DNA of 43,156 nt from Candidatus Amesbacteria bacterium (GTDB taxonomy: Bacteria; Patescibacteriota; Microgenomatia; CAZETR01; Amesbacteraceae), in the NCBI GenBank assembly GCA_027331445.1, contig DAHWUD010000001.1, positions 1 through 43,156 of the forward strand. The letters are read 5' to 3'. The notes under the pieces are model-generated. The model was not told the origin of the DNA and did no database searches. It saw only the letters and a list, made by a program, of their open reading frames with translations. Positions 7,822 through 15,068 of this stretch are shown in pieces; position 1 is the first letter of the stretch; every line of letters begins with the position of its first letter. Made by a program: the position numbers and the translations under genes.

Positions 7822-9326
7822 AAATCCTTACCAGAATCAAAAAAAATTCTTTAAATCCGGCCCTTTTCCTGGTCGGGCTTTTGCTTTTGAGCCTGCTTGT
7901 CAAAGGTCAGCCCGGCCCGCAGGGCATTAGGTACCAGCATGGTTATGACACCTCCGTCGGCAGCCCTTTTGAATCCTCAAATAGTTCCGCCCGATATGCT
8001 TTGACGGAAGCGATAGCCAAATATCACACGATTTATTTCGACATTCAGGAAGCAGTTTTCTCACTGCCGGACCTGGCAGGTCATGGAGAGAGATATTATC
8101 CGATTTTCACTCCCGGCATCTCTTTTCTCGCCGTCCCTTTCTATTGGCTGGGAAATCTGTTCGGTTATCCCCAAATCGGGGCGTATTTTTCCACCCTGAT
8201 TATTTCTCTGCTCGACATCTTTCTGATTGCCAAAATTTCCCAAAAACTCGGCGGGGGCAAAGTAGCTTCTCTTTTGGGCGGTTTTACCTTCTTGTTTGCT
8301 ACTAATGCCCTGTCTTATTCGCTGACTCTGACCCAGCATCTGGCCGGTTCGTTTGTGATTCTGCTGGCCATACTGAGCCTGACCTGGGACCGGAATTTCA
8401 AAAACAATCTGATTTTCGGAGTCCTCGTCGGCATTGGGGCTCTGTTTGATATCCCTAACGTCCTGGCCCTCCTCCCCGCCCTTTTCTACGTCCTTTCCCG
8501 GCATATTCATATTGCTGAATACTCAAATCGGCTGAAAATATCCATCCGCCCGTCGCTGTTTGTTCTGGCTTTAGGTGTCCTCCCCTTGGTGGCGGTATTT
8601 TTTTGGTACAACCTGGCCACCACCGGTTCGGCCCTCTCAGTTGCCCAGTTTGGCGGCCGGGTTAAGTCTTTTCAGCCGGTAAATATTGCTCCCAAGGCTT
8701 CTATTGTGCATGGCCCACAGCTTCTGACCTACAATCCCCGCGAGATGGTCCAGGGCCTATATATCCTGATTGTCAGCAATGAGCGCGGCTGGTTTTATTA
8801 CAATCCCATTATCGCCGTCGGGTTGTTGGGCTTGATCCTGGGCTATAGGAAATCTCAATCCAAGAGCTTTTTCGTTTTGCTGTTTTCAACTATCCTCATG
8901 ATCATCGTCCCATATTCAATGTTCGGGGACCCTTGGGGCGGCTGGTCTTTCGGAGCCAGGTATTTGATCCCCGCCTCGGCCGTTGCCTGCATCGGCATTG
9001 GCCTGGCCGTTTCCTACATTCGTCCCAAAATTTTACTTCCCTTCATTTTTATTCCCCTTTTGGCCCTAAGCCTTTACATTAATATTCTGGGTGCCCTGAC
9101 TACGGCTCAGATTCCTCCCAAACAGGAAGCCCAATACCTTTCCACCCACATCCCATACACTTATAAATACAACCAGCAGCTGATCAAAAATGATACCAGC
9201 TCTCTGGCCTATCATCTCCTGTTTTCCGACTATGTGACCCCTCAGACTTATTTCTATCTTTATCTGGGCCTCCTTCTGGTTGGTTTAACTGGCCTGTTTA
9301 TTTACTCGCTCTTTGAAAAGCCATGA
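7818..9326 (+). CDS. GT-C-like multi-pass membrane glycosyltransferase
   Basis: Integral membrane protein of 502 aa with roughly ten hydrophobic segments spread over the whole length, the layout of GT-C enzymes that use polyprenyl-phosphate sugars on the outer membrane face. After the first helix comes a long polar loop containing SARYALTEAIAKYHTIYFD and then YYPIFTPGISFLAVPFYWLG, which resembles the first external loop and helix of ArnT/PMT-like proteins. No classical two-Asp motif stands out, so assignment to a named CAZy family is not possible. It overlaps both neighbours by 4 bp (ATGA), placing it in one translation-coupled unit with the GT2 before it and the GT-C after it. Confidence 0.72.
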   Translation: MKILTRIKKNSLNPALFLVGLLLLSLLVKGQPGPQGIRYQHGYDTSVGSPFESSNSSARYALTEAIAKYHTIYFDIQEAVFSLPDLAGHGERYYPIFTPGISFLAVPFYWLGNLFGYPQIGAYFSTLIISLLDIFLIAKISQKLGGGKVASLLGGFTFLFATNALSYSLTLTQHLAGSFVILLAILSLTWDRNFKNNLIFGVLVGIGALFDIPNVLALLPALFYVLSRHIHIAEYSNRLKISIRPSLFVLALGVLPLVAVFFWYNLATTGSALSVAQFGGRVKSFQPVNIAPKASIVHGPQLLTYNPREMVQGLYILIVSNERGWFYYNPIIAVGLLGLILGYRKSQSKSFFVLLFSTILMIIVPYSMFGDPWGGWSFGARYLIPASAVACIGIGLAVSYIRPKILLPFIFIPLLALSLYINILGALTTAQIPPKQEAQYLSTHIPYTYKYNQQLIKNDTSSLAYHLLFSDYVTPQTYFYLYLGLLLVGLTGLFIYSLFEKP

Positions 9327-10903
9327 TTACCTTAAATCTCCCCAAGCCATCTCTCAGCCGTTACATAGTTCCTGCCCTGACCTTCATTCTCTCGGTTATT
9401 TCTGCCGTCTTCTATGTTCACTATCTGCACAATGGCTTGGCCCTGTCGTACAACGATGCCCGGTCTCATCTGGACATCGGTCGCCGGGTAGTCGAGGGAC
9501 TCAAACCGGGATTGGCCCAATTGGGTTCGGTCTGGCTGCCTCTCAATCATATCCTGATGATCCCCACAATCTGGAATGATTTTATGTGGCATTCCGGTCT
9601 CGCGGGTGCCATCCAGTCCATGATTTCTTTTGTCGCCACCGGGCTGTTAATTTACAAATATCTTGCCCGTCTGAAAGTCGGAATTCTGGGCCGGCTGATC
9701 GGCGTTTCCGTCTTCGTCGCCAACGTCAACATTCTTTACATGCAGTCCACCGCCATGACTGAGCTCCTCCTTTTGGCTACCATGACCGCCGGCTGCTATT
9801 TCTTGCTCCTCTGGCACCAGGATGATAATTTGATCAATCTGGTTCAGGCCGCCTTTTGGATTATGCTATCCACCCTCATCCGTTATGATGGCTGGTTCCT
9901 GCTCTTTATTGCCGCCATTTTGGTTTTTATTCAGGTCTTAAGAAAACATAGCTTTAAACAGGCGGAGGGTGAAACCTTCTTTTTTGTCACTCTCGGGGCC
10001 TTGGGCATCGTTCTCTGGTTACTTTGGAATGCCGCCATTTTTAAAGACCCGCTTTATTTTGTCTTTGGTCCCTTTGCTGCGCATACTCAACAGGAACAAT
10101 TGGCCCAAGCCGGCAACCTACCGACTCTGCACAATATAGATTATTCCACCACGATCTATCTTTACGCTCTCCTTTACAATTCCTATACTCTTCCGGCCAT
10201 TTTTGCCCTGGCGGGAGTAGCCATTTTTCTCTTCGACGAGCGGCTCGATTCTTCATCGCGCATCTCCACCCTTTCCCTCCTCACCCCCTTTGTCTTTAAT
10301 ATTATTGCCTTATACCTTGGGTTTTCCGTGCTTTTCATCCAGGGGCTGTCCGGGGAAACCTGGTTCAACGTCCGCTACGGTATCATGCTCATGCCCTCCA
10401 TAGGTATATTTATAGGCTATTTGTTTCATCGCCTGAAAGATTTTCGCTGGATGATTGCCGGTTTGCTTATCTTTGTCATTTTCTTTGGCCTCGCCAATCA
10501 AGATGCCGTGACCGTCGACGACGCCCGGGTCGGCAGCAGCCAGAAAAACGTTTCTGAAGTCGCCGGTTATCTGGCCAGTCATGCCCAAGACCAACCCGGC
10601 TATATTCTTATCTCCGTTGCCTCCCATGATGCCATTATCTTTTCCTCCGGCCTGCCCATGAGCCGGTTTATTCACGAAGGCACCGGCGCCTATTGGATTG
10701 CCGCTACCACTGCCCCCGATCGCTGGGCCAGGTGGATTGTCATGCGCACTTATGATAATACCGACCTGACTTGGAAATTTGTTTCCAAAGCCCCCGGATT
10801 CAAGAATTACCACTTGGTTAAACATTACCCCTTCGCAGACGTCTACGAGTTAAACAATGATCTGATTCCCGATTTACATTTCATTCCCCTCATTAACCCA
10901 TGA
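9323..10903 (+). CDS. GT-C-like multi-pass membrane glycosyltransferase
   Basis: Membrane protein of 526 aa with a first helix followed by SYNDARSHLDIGRRVVEG, an acidic first external loop typical of GT-C enzymes, where an Asp acts on the lipid-linked donor. It then carries VWLPLNHILMIP and many further hydrophobic segments. The last about 110 residues are a soluble, mixed region (SHDAIIFSSGLPMSR). It starts in a 4-bp ATGA overlap with the preceding GT-C gene. A separate promoter begins just after it, so it is likely the last gene of this unit. Transfer of a polyprenyl-phosphate-bound sugar to glycan or protein outside the membrane is inferred from fold only. Confidence 0.75.
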   Translation: MITLNLPKPSLSRYIVPALTFILSVISAVFYVHYLHNGLALSYNDARSHLDIGRRVVEGLKPGLAQLGSVWLPLNHILMIPTIWNDFMWHSGLAGAIQSMISFVATGLLIYKYLARLKVGILGRLIGVSVFVANVNILYMQSTAMTELLLLATMTAGCYFLLLWHQDDNLINLVQAAFWIMLSTLIRYDGWFLLFIAAILVFIQVLRKHSFKQAEGETFFFVTLGALGIVLWLLWNAAIFKDPLYFVFGPFAAHTQQEQLAQAGNLPTLHNIDYSTTIYLYALLYNSYTLPAIFALAGVAIFLFDERLDSSSRISTLSLLTPFVFNIIALYLGFSVLFIQGLSGETWFNVRYGIMLMPSIGIFIGYLFHRLKDFRWMIAGLLIFVIFFGLANQDAVTVDDARVGSSQKNVSEVAGYLASHAQDQPGYILISVASHDAIIFSSGLPMSRFIHEGTGAYWIAATTAPDRWARWIVMRTYDNTDLTWKFVSKAPGFKNYHLVKHYPFADVYELNNDLIPDLHFIPLINP

Positions 10904-10937
10904 AACTCAAAACAGGGAAACTGGATAATTTACCCCA

Positions 10938-10943
10938 TAAAAT
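10938..10943 (+). promoter_or_regulatory. -10 box of leaderless promoter for the GH-like gene
   Basis: TAAAAT lies 6 nt before the ATG at 10950. With the usual 6-7 nt from -10 box to first transcribed base, the message would begin at the start codon. No Shine-Dalgarno sequence is present. No clear -35 box is visible. Confidence 0.55.
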
Positions 10944-10949
10944 AGCAGT

Positions 10950-12218
10950 ATGAAAAAACTTCTTCTTTTATCTCTTTTTCTCATTCTGGCGATTACCATC
11001 ATTGCCATCGTCGTCTCTGGCGGAACTTCGGTCTCTGCCGGGCCGTCGCATGCCCTGTGGTGGCCGGTTCAGTCTGTTGATACCATGAAATATTCTCGGG
11101 ATACGGCCCTAGCTGAAATTAACAACCCTGCTTTTGACTCGGTAATTGATACCCAGGTCAAAGCTATCGCCGGTACCGGTGCCACTCATGTTTCTATTGC
11201 CACGCCCTATGATGAACAATTCATTCCCATTTTGACCCGTTGGGTAATGGCCGCCAGGAAATATCATCTCAACGTCTGGTTCAGGGGCAATTTCTCCGGT
11301 TGGGAAGGTTGGTTTGGCTATGCCAAAATCACCCGGGACCAGCATTTGCAGATGACAGTCGCTTTTATCAAAAACCATCCCGATCTCTTTGCCGATGGCG
11401 ACATTTTTACTCCCTGTCCCGAGTGTGAGAATGGGGGACCGGGTGATCCCCGCCAGACCGGAGACGTGGCTGGTTTCCGCCAGTTCATGATCACCGAATA
11501 TCAGGCGGCCCAAAAAGCTTTCAACGATCAGCATCTGCAGGTCGCTTCCAACTACGCCTCGATGAATGGAGACGTCGTTCGCCTGATTATGAACCGGACG
11601 ACCACCATAGCTATGGGCGGACTGGTTGTGGTTGATGATTATGTCAGCAGTCCGGATAAGCTGGTTACCGACATCAAACAAATTGCCGATATTTCCGGCG
11701 GCCAGGTTGTCCTGGGCGAGTTTGGCGCTCCTATCCCGGATATCAACGGCAGCCTGACCGACCAGGAGCAGGCCGCCTGGCTGGATCAGGCACTGAATTT
11801 ATTGTCCGCCGCTCCCCAGATTTCCGGACTCAATTATTGGACCGGTGTCGGCAGCTCCACCGCCATTTGGAACGATGATGGCAGCCCCAAACCGGCCGTG
11901 AATGTCCTGACCCATTATTTCAAGCCCGACCAGTTCACCGGCTTTATTAAAAATTCCCTAGACGAGCCCCTTCCCAGCGCCCGCATTTTTTACCACCAGC
12001 GCGCTTATTCTGCTGATGCTGCCGGGGCGTACCATCTGCCGGCCCTGGCTCCGCCCCAACAGATCACCGTTTCCGCTCCCGGTTACAAAGATCAGGGTGT
12101 TTTGCTCGCCTCTTCTCAGGAAATCCCCACTGTTACTCTCATCAAAAATCAGCCGGATTTACTCTTCTGGCTGCGGGACTTGCTTTTTAGACTAACCCAT
12201 AATATAATTAGGACCTGA
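10950..12218 (+). CDS. Secreted TIM-barrel glycoside-hydrolase-like protein with carboxypeptidase-regulatory-like domain
   Basis: Exported protein of 422 aa. Residues 1-31 form a signal peptide or N-terminal anchor (MKKLLLLS, a long hydrophobic run, then GTSVSA). Residues about 40-320 look like a clan GH-A TIM barrel: ATHVSIATPYDE, HLNVWFRGNFSGWEGW, an acidic site at FTPCPECENGG (E158/E160, candidate acid/base) and VVLGEFGAP (E257, candidate nucleophile). Residues about 328-392 resemble a carboxypeptidase-regulatory-like beta-sandwich (GFIKNSLDEPLPSARIF, then SADAAGAYHLP). The C terminus is a short amphipathic hydrophobic tail. It likely cleaves or binds a polysaccharide at the cell surface, perhaps its own. 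Neither substrate nor GH family is recognisable with certainty. It has its own promoter and sits before the sortase pair. Confidence 0.7.
   Translation: MKKLLLLSLFLILAITIIAIVVSGGTSVSAGPSHALWWPVQSVDTMKYSRDTALAEINNPAFDSVIDTQVKAIAGTGATHVSIATPYDEQFIPILTRWVMAARKYHLNVWFRGNFSGWEGWFGYAKITRDQHLQMTVAFIKNHPDLFADGDIFTPCPECENGGPGDPRQTGDVAGFRQFMITEYQAAQKAFNDQHLQVASNYASMNGDVVRLIMNRTTTIAMGGLVVVDDYVSSPDKLVTDIKQIADISGGQVVLGEFGAPIPDINGSLTDQEQAAWLDQALNLLSAAPQISGLNYWTGVGSSTAIWNDDGSPKPAVNVLTHYFKPDQFTGFIKNSLDEPLPSARIFYHQRAYSADAAGAYHLPALAPPQQITVSAPGYKDQGVLLASSQEIPTVTLIKNQPDLLFWLRDLLFRLTHNIIRT
12180..12208 (+). promoter_or_regulatory. Possible promoter for the surface-protein/sortase unit
   Basis: TTGCTT (12180-12185) and a perfect TATAAT (12203-12208) are 17 bp apart, inside the end of the preceding gene. 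A start near 12215 would give a leader of about 46 nt, pyrimidine-rich and without a Shine-Dalgarno sequence. This breaks the leaderless pattern seen elsewhere in the window, so confidence is moderate. Confidence 0.42.
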
Positions 12219-12260
12219 TCTATCCTGCTCTCCTGACCCTCCTGCTTCTTGCCCTCTTTA

Positions 12261-13127
12261 ATGTTAAAGAAAATTACCCTCGTCTTAATTGCTCTAGTCT
12301 TCTCCTTTACGTTTGGAGCCGCTCCCGCCAGGGCCATTTCTGACGGCTTGGTCCCCGATTTTCCCTCCTGTACTTCACCCACAGGCACCCTCAAAGTCAG
12401 CTATTCGGACGGCATCCACGGCATCGTCGGCAATTCCGGCACTTTTACCGGTAGTGACGCCGTCTATATCGTCGGCGATTCCAATCTTACCCAATGCTTT
12501 TGCGCCGCCGATGGTTCCGGCATCCAGACCAACTGGTGGAAAATCGGCAGCCTCAGCCAGGACCAATTCAATACTCTGCAAAGTCAGGGCTGGATCTATA
12601 TCCCCACCGGTTTGCCTTGGGGCCTGGAAGACGCTCCTTACTTCGCCCAAAATACTAATTATTCCTGCGGCGGCAGTTCCGGTGGTGGTGGCAGCCCGGG
12701 TTTAAGTCCTGCCGGAGCCCCGGTTTGTAATTCGGCCGTACCCGCCGCCCCCGTCATCACTTCTATCGTCAGAAACGGCTCTTCCGCTACCCTGACCTGG
12801 ACCCAGGTCAATCTGGCCGACCATTACCTGATTTCTTACGGTCTGTCTCCCGGCAACTGGCTTTATGGCGTGCCCAATACCGGCAATGTCACTTCTTTCA
12901 CCATCAACGGCCTGGATCCCAATACCCAATACTACTTTGCCGTCCGGGCTGTAAACAATTGTATGCCTTCTGCTGAATCAACTAGCGGCCAGGTCCTGGG
13001 TGCATCAACAGGCGAAGTCTTAGGTTTGGCCAATACCGGCAATACCGCCGAAATCGTCGCCTTCCTGTCTCTGGGCTTTGCCGCTTTAATCCTTTCCCGC
13101 TTGGTCAAAAAGTCCCGTGCCCATTAA
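12261..13127 (+). CDS. Sortase-anchored surface protein with FN3 domain and LANTG sorting signal
   Basis: Exported surface protein of 288 aa. It has an N-terminal signal peptide ending near APARA, a Cys-containing N-terminal region, a Gly/Ser linker (SSGGGGSPG), and a fibronectin type III-like domain at residues about 160-245 (ATLTWTQVNLADHYLISYG, YYFAVRAVN). The C terminus has a complete cell-wall sorting signal: LANTG at 256-260 (LPXTG-like), a hydrophobic helix of about 18 residues, then KKSRAH. The preceding VLGASTGEVLG spacer resembles the tails of candidate-phylum surface proteins I know. The ATG at 12261 is preferred over the track's TTG at 12249. The sortase gene starts inside its last codons, so enzyme and substrate are encoded together. 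Confidence 0.82.
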   Translation: MLKKITLVLIALVFSFTFGAAPARAISDGLVPDFPSCTSPTGTLKVSYSDGIHGIVGNSGTFTGSDAVYIVGDSNLTQCFCAADGSGIQTNWWKIGSLSQDQFNTLQSQGWIYIPTGLPWGLEDAPYFAQNTNYSCGGSSGGGGSPGLSPAGAPVCNSAVPAAPVITSIVRNGSSATLTWTQVNLADHYLISYGLSPGNWLYGVPNTGNVTSFTINGLDPNTQYYFAVRAVNNCMPSAESTSGQVLGASTGEVLGLANTGNTAEIVAFLSLGFAALILSRLVKKSRAH

Positions 13128-13647
13128 AGTTTCCACTCTGCTTCTGGTTTTTTCCGCCGGTTTCTTCGCTTACACCGGCTATCTGCTGTACCAGCAGCAC
13201 GCTCCCATCCCGGATCCTGCCCCCCAGTCCCAGCCCCAGGCCGCTTCTCCTTCTGCCACTTTGCGCCTGGCCTTTCCCCAATTAGACATCAGTCTCCCCG
13301 TTTACCCCGCCAAACTGACGGGCACTCATTGGGACTATTCTTCCATCGGTATTTCCCATCTTTCTTCCACTCCCTGGCCCGGGCAGCCGGGAAATGCCGT
13401 CTTTTACGGCCACGACTGGCCCAATCTCCTGGGTCGGCTGCACGCCGTCCAAATCGGCGACCAGATAAAAGTAACTACTTCCGCGGGTAACATCTTAACT
13501 TACAATATTGACGCCACTCGGATCGTTTCCCCGGATCATCTGGAAGTCATCGCCCCCACCCCCGATTCCCGCCTCACGCTTTTCACCTGCACCGGTTTTC
13601 TGGATTCCCAGCGCCTCGTGGTCACTGCCCACCTACTTCATTCTTGA
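13117..13647 (+). CDS. Sortase family transpeptidase (class D/E-like)
   Basis: Membrane-anchored sortase of 176 aa: one N-terminal helix (residues about 4-24), a Pro/Gln-rich linker, and a sortase beta-barrel. All three catalytic residues are visible: H99 in FYGHDWP, C158 in LTLFTCTGF and R166 in DSQRLVV. It would cleave between Thr and Gly of an LPXTG-like signal and join the protein to a surface nucleophile. Its GTG start at 13117 overlaps the end of the LANTG-protein gene by 11 bp, indicating translational coupling and a dedicated enzyme-substrate pair. Which cell-wall group accepts the protein cannot be read here. Class is tentative; the fold and active site are clear. Confidence 0.9.
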   Translation: MPIKVSTLLLVFSAGFFAYTGYLLYQQHAPIPDPAPQSQPQAASPSATLRLAFPQLDISLPVYPAKLTGTHWDYSSIGISHLSSTPWPGQPGNAVFYGHDWPNLLGRLHAVQIGDQIKVTTSAGNILTYNIDATRIVSPDHLEVIAPTPDSRLTLFTCTGFLDSQRLVVTAHLLHS

Positions 13648-13671
13648 ACTCCCCTCAAACCCTTCTATAAT
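13644..13671 (+). promoter_or_regulatory. Leaderless promoter of the small Cys-rich gene
   Basis: TTGAAC (13644-13649, 4 of 6 matches to TTGACA), a 16-bp spacer, and a perfect TATAAT (13666-13671), followed by 7 nt and then the ATG at 13679. The message would start at or next to the start codon. Confidence 0.65.
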
Positions 13672-13678
13672 CGAGTGC

Positions 13679-13957
13679 ATGAATCATTCCGGCGGGAATC
13701 GTGAACTTGAGTTTAATTACACTCCTCCCAGCGCTCAAACCTGCCGCAGCGGGCGCCGCCTGCCCCAGGAAGTCTTTAAGTACTCAGGCGATCTTCCCCA
13801 ATCTCTCTTCAATGTTTTGTATCGGACGTTGGAACTTTTTCACCTGGATTGTACCGGCCCCTGTTCAGGTTGCGCCGTTGTCGCTTCATTAAAACGTATG
13901 GATGTCACTCCCTCCAAGGATCCCGCCCACCAGGCCGAATATCCCCTGCGCGGTTAG
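13679..13957 (+). CDS. Small hypothetical protein with CxxxCxxC motif
   Basis: A 92-aa frame that I do not recognise. Support comes from its own strong promoter, with the start codon 7 nt after a perfect TATAAT, and from an uninterrupted frame filling the space between sortase and fic. The track lists it only as the tail of 13508..13957, whose first part is a wrong-frame overlap with the sortase. It contains an N-terminal Cys (QTCRSG) and CTGPCSGCAVVAS near residues 67-79. The C-x3-C-x2-C spacing suggests metal or Fe-S binding, although the protein is far too short to be a radical-SAM enzyme. There is no signal peptide or membrane segment. It ends about 30 bp before the fic start. A functional link to Fic is possible but unproven. 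Confidence 0.5.
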   Translation: MNHSGGNRELEFNYTPPSAQTCRSGRRLPQEVFKYSGDLPQSLFNVLYRTLELFHLDCTGPCSGCAVVASLKRMDVTPSKDPAHQAEYPLRG

Positions 13958-13958
13958 T

Positions 13959-13977
13959 TGCGCGATTCCTGCGTGAT
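13959..13977 (+). repeat. Two TGCGYGAT direct repeats in the fic promoter
   Basis: TGCGCGAT (13959-13966) and TGCGTGAT (13970-13977) lie 11 bp apart, one helical turn, immediately upstream of and touching the fic -10 box. The same octamer recurs three times just after fic. The spacing and position suit an operator bound on one face of the helix. Autoregulation by the Fic wHTH domain is inference. Confidence 0.6.
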
Positions 13978-13982
13978 ATAAT
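13974..13982 (+). promoter_or_regulatory. Extended -10 leaderless promoter of fic
   Basis: TGATATAAT is an extended -10 element (TG, one base, perfect TATAAT), followed by 6 nt and the ATG at 13989. No good -35 box is seen, which an extended -10 can tolerate. It overlaps the TGCGYGAT repeats, so a bound repressor would block it. Confidence 0.65.
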
Positions 13983-13988
13983 GGACTC

Positions 13989-15044
13989 ATGTTCCGCCCC
14001 GTTTACACCCTGACAGACAAGATTGTGAGCGATCTCAGCCACATCGCCGAGATCAAATCCCTGGTCGCCCGCTCCGGCCTTCTGCCGGCCCGTGAGGCCT
14101 TCCTCAGGCGGGCGGCGGTCATCAGGATGGCCCATACCAGCACCTCTATCGAGGGCAACCAGCTGCAGGAGTTCCAGGTCCGGGAATTGGCCGAGGGTAA
14201 AAAGGTGCGGGCCGAGGCGGACCAGATCCGGGAAGTCGAAAACTATCTGGTGGCCCTGCGCCGTATTGACGACCTGGCCGACACCAAGAACCGCTTCACT
14301 GAGTCGGATATTTTGGCTATTCATAAAGTTGTTGTCGAAGGCTTAGTCGAGCCCGAAAAACGGGGCCATTTCCGCTCGGGACCGGTCTACATCGTCAACG
14401 TCCTGCCCAAAGGCGATGAGGAGTTAGCTTATACCCCTCCCGCTTCCGGCCGGGTTCCGGGATTGATCCAGGACCTGCTCGATTGGCTGGCTGCCCACGA
14501 CCAGGTTCACCCCATTATCCGGGCCGGTTTGTTTCACTACCAGTTCGAGACCATCCATCCTTTTACCGACGGCAATGGTCGTACCGGCCGCCTCATGACC
14601 CTGCTTCATCTCTATCAGTCCGGCTGGGATTTTAAAAAAGTCCTGGTCCTGGAGGATTTCTATAACCGCAACCGCAAACATTATTACCGTGCTCTCCAGA
14701 CCGGGGATACCTATGCCTCCCGCCAGGGTATCGATTTAACGTCCTGGTTGGAATATTACGTCGCCGGTTTCCTGGATGAAGTCCAACGCGTGAAAGACCA
14801 AATCTTAAACCTGTCCGTGATTGGGGAGCAGGATGTGACCCGGAATGTTTTGGACAATGACGAACTGCGTCTGGTGGATTTTGTGATTTCCCTGGGTCGG
14901 ATTACCAGCTCCGACGTCGTGGATATTCTGAAAGTCCCCAAGCGGACCGCCCAATTCAAGCTCAAACGTCTGGAAGATATCAAAGTTCTGGCCAAACGCT
15001 CCGCCGGCCCCGCCACTTATTACGTCGTTCCCCCCGTTGCGTGA
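13989..15044 (+). CDS. fic: Fic family protein, class II, with C-terminal wHTH
   Basis: Fic-domain AMP-transferase of 351 aa. Such enzymes move AMP (or another nucleotide part) from ATP to a hydroxyl on a target protein. The full active-site loop HPFTDGNGRTGR is present with catalytic H190. An N-terminal inhibitory motif S51-x3-E55-G56 in STSIEGN marks a class II, self-inhibited Fic. Residues about 285-350 form a winged-helix domain (LVDFVISLGRITSSDVVDI, then KVPKRTAQFKLKRLE), common in this Fic subgroup and able to bind DNA. It has its own leaderless promoter. The stop is directly abutted by the stop of the convergent DedA-like gene. TGCGYGAT repeats flank it on both sides. Target protein unknown; a regulatory rather than toxin role is favoured by the intact inhibitory motif. 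Confidence 0.92.
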   Translation: MFRPVYTLTDKIVSDLSHIAEIKSLVARSGLLPAREAFLRRAAVIRMAHTSTSIEGNQLQEFQVRELAEGKKVRAEADQIREVENYLVALRRIDDLADTKNRFTESDILAIHKVVVEGLVEPEKRGHFRSGPVYIVNVLPKGDEELAYTPPASGRVPGLIQDLLDWLAAHDQVHPIIRAGLFHYQFETIHPFTDGNGRTGRLMTLLHLYQSGWDFKKVLVLEDFYNRNRKHYYRALQTGDTYASRQGIDLTSWLEYYVAGFLDEVQRVKDQILNLSVIGEQDVTRNVLDNDELRLVDFVISLGRITSSDVVDILKVPKRTAQFKLKRLEDIKVLAKRSAGPATYYVVPPVA

Positions 15045-15068
15045 TTACCTGCGCGATAATTGCGTGAT
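15038..15068 (+). repeat. Three TGCGYGAT direct repeats at the fic 3' end
   Basis: TGCGTGAT (15038-15045), TGCGCGAT (15050-15057) and TGCGTGAT (15061-15068) occur at 12- and 11-bp steps, covering the fic stop codon and the last codons of the convergent DedA-like gene. They match the octamers in the fic promoter, so fic is bracketed by the same repeat. Confidence 0.6.

Noticed and set aside
11109-11681. 190-aa minus-strand ORF opposite the GH-like gene
   Set aside because: It has no start context, motif or operon neighbour; the plus strand shows a signal peptide and conserved domains.
13701-13892. 63-aa alternative frame in the gap before fic
   Set aside because: It uses a GTG with no promoter or ribosome site. 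The overlapping 13679 frame starts with ATG right after TATAAT.
13989-15044. fic as a toxin-antitoxin module
   Set aside because: The inhibitory motif is within the protein itself (class II), and the upstream small ORF does not resemble a known Fic antitoxin; a partnership remains unproven.
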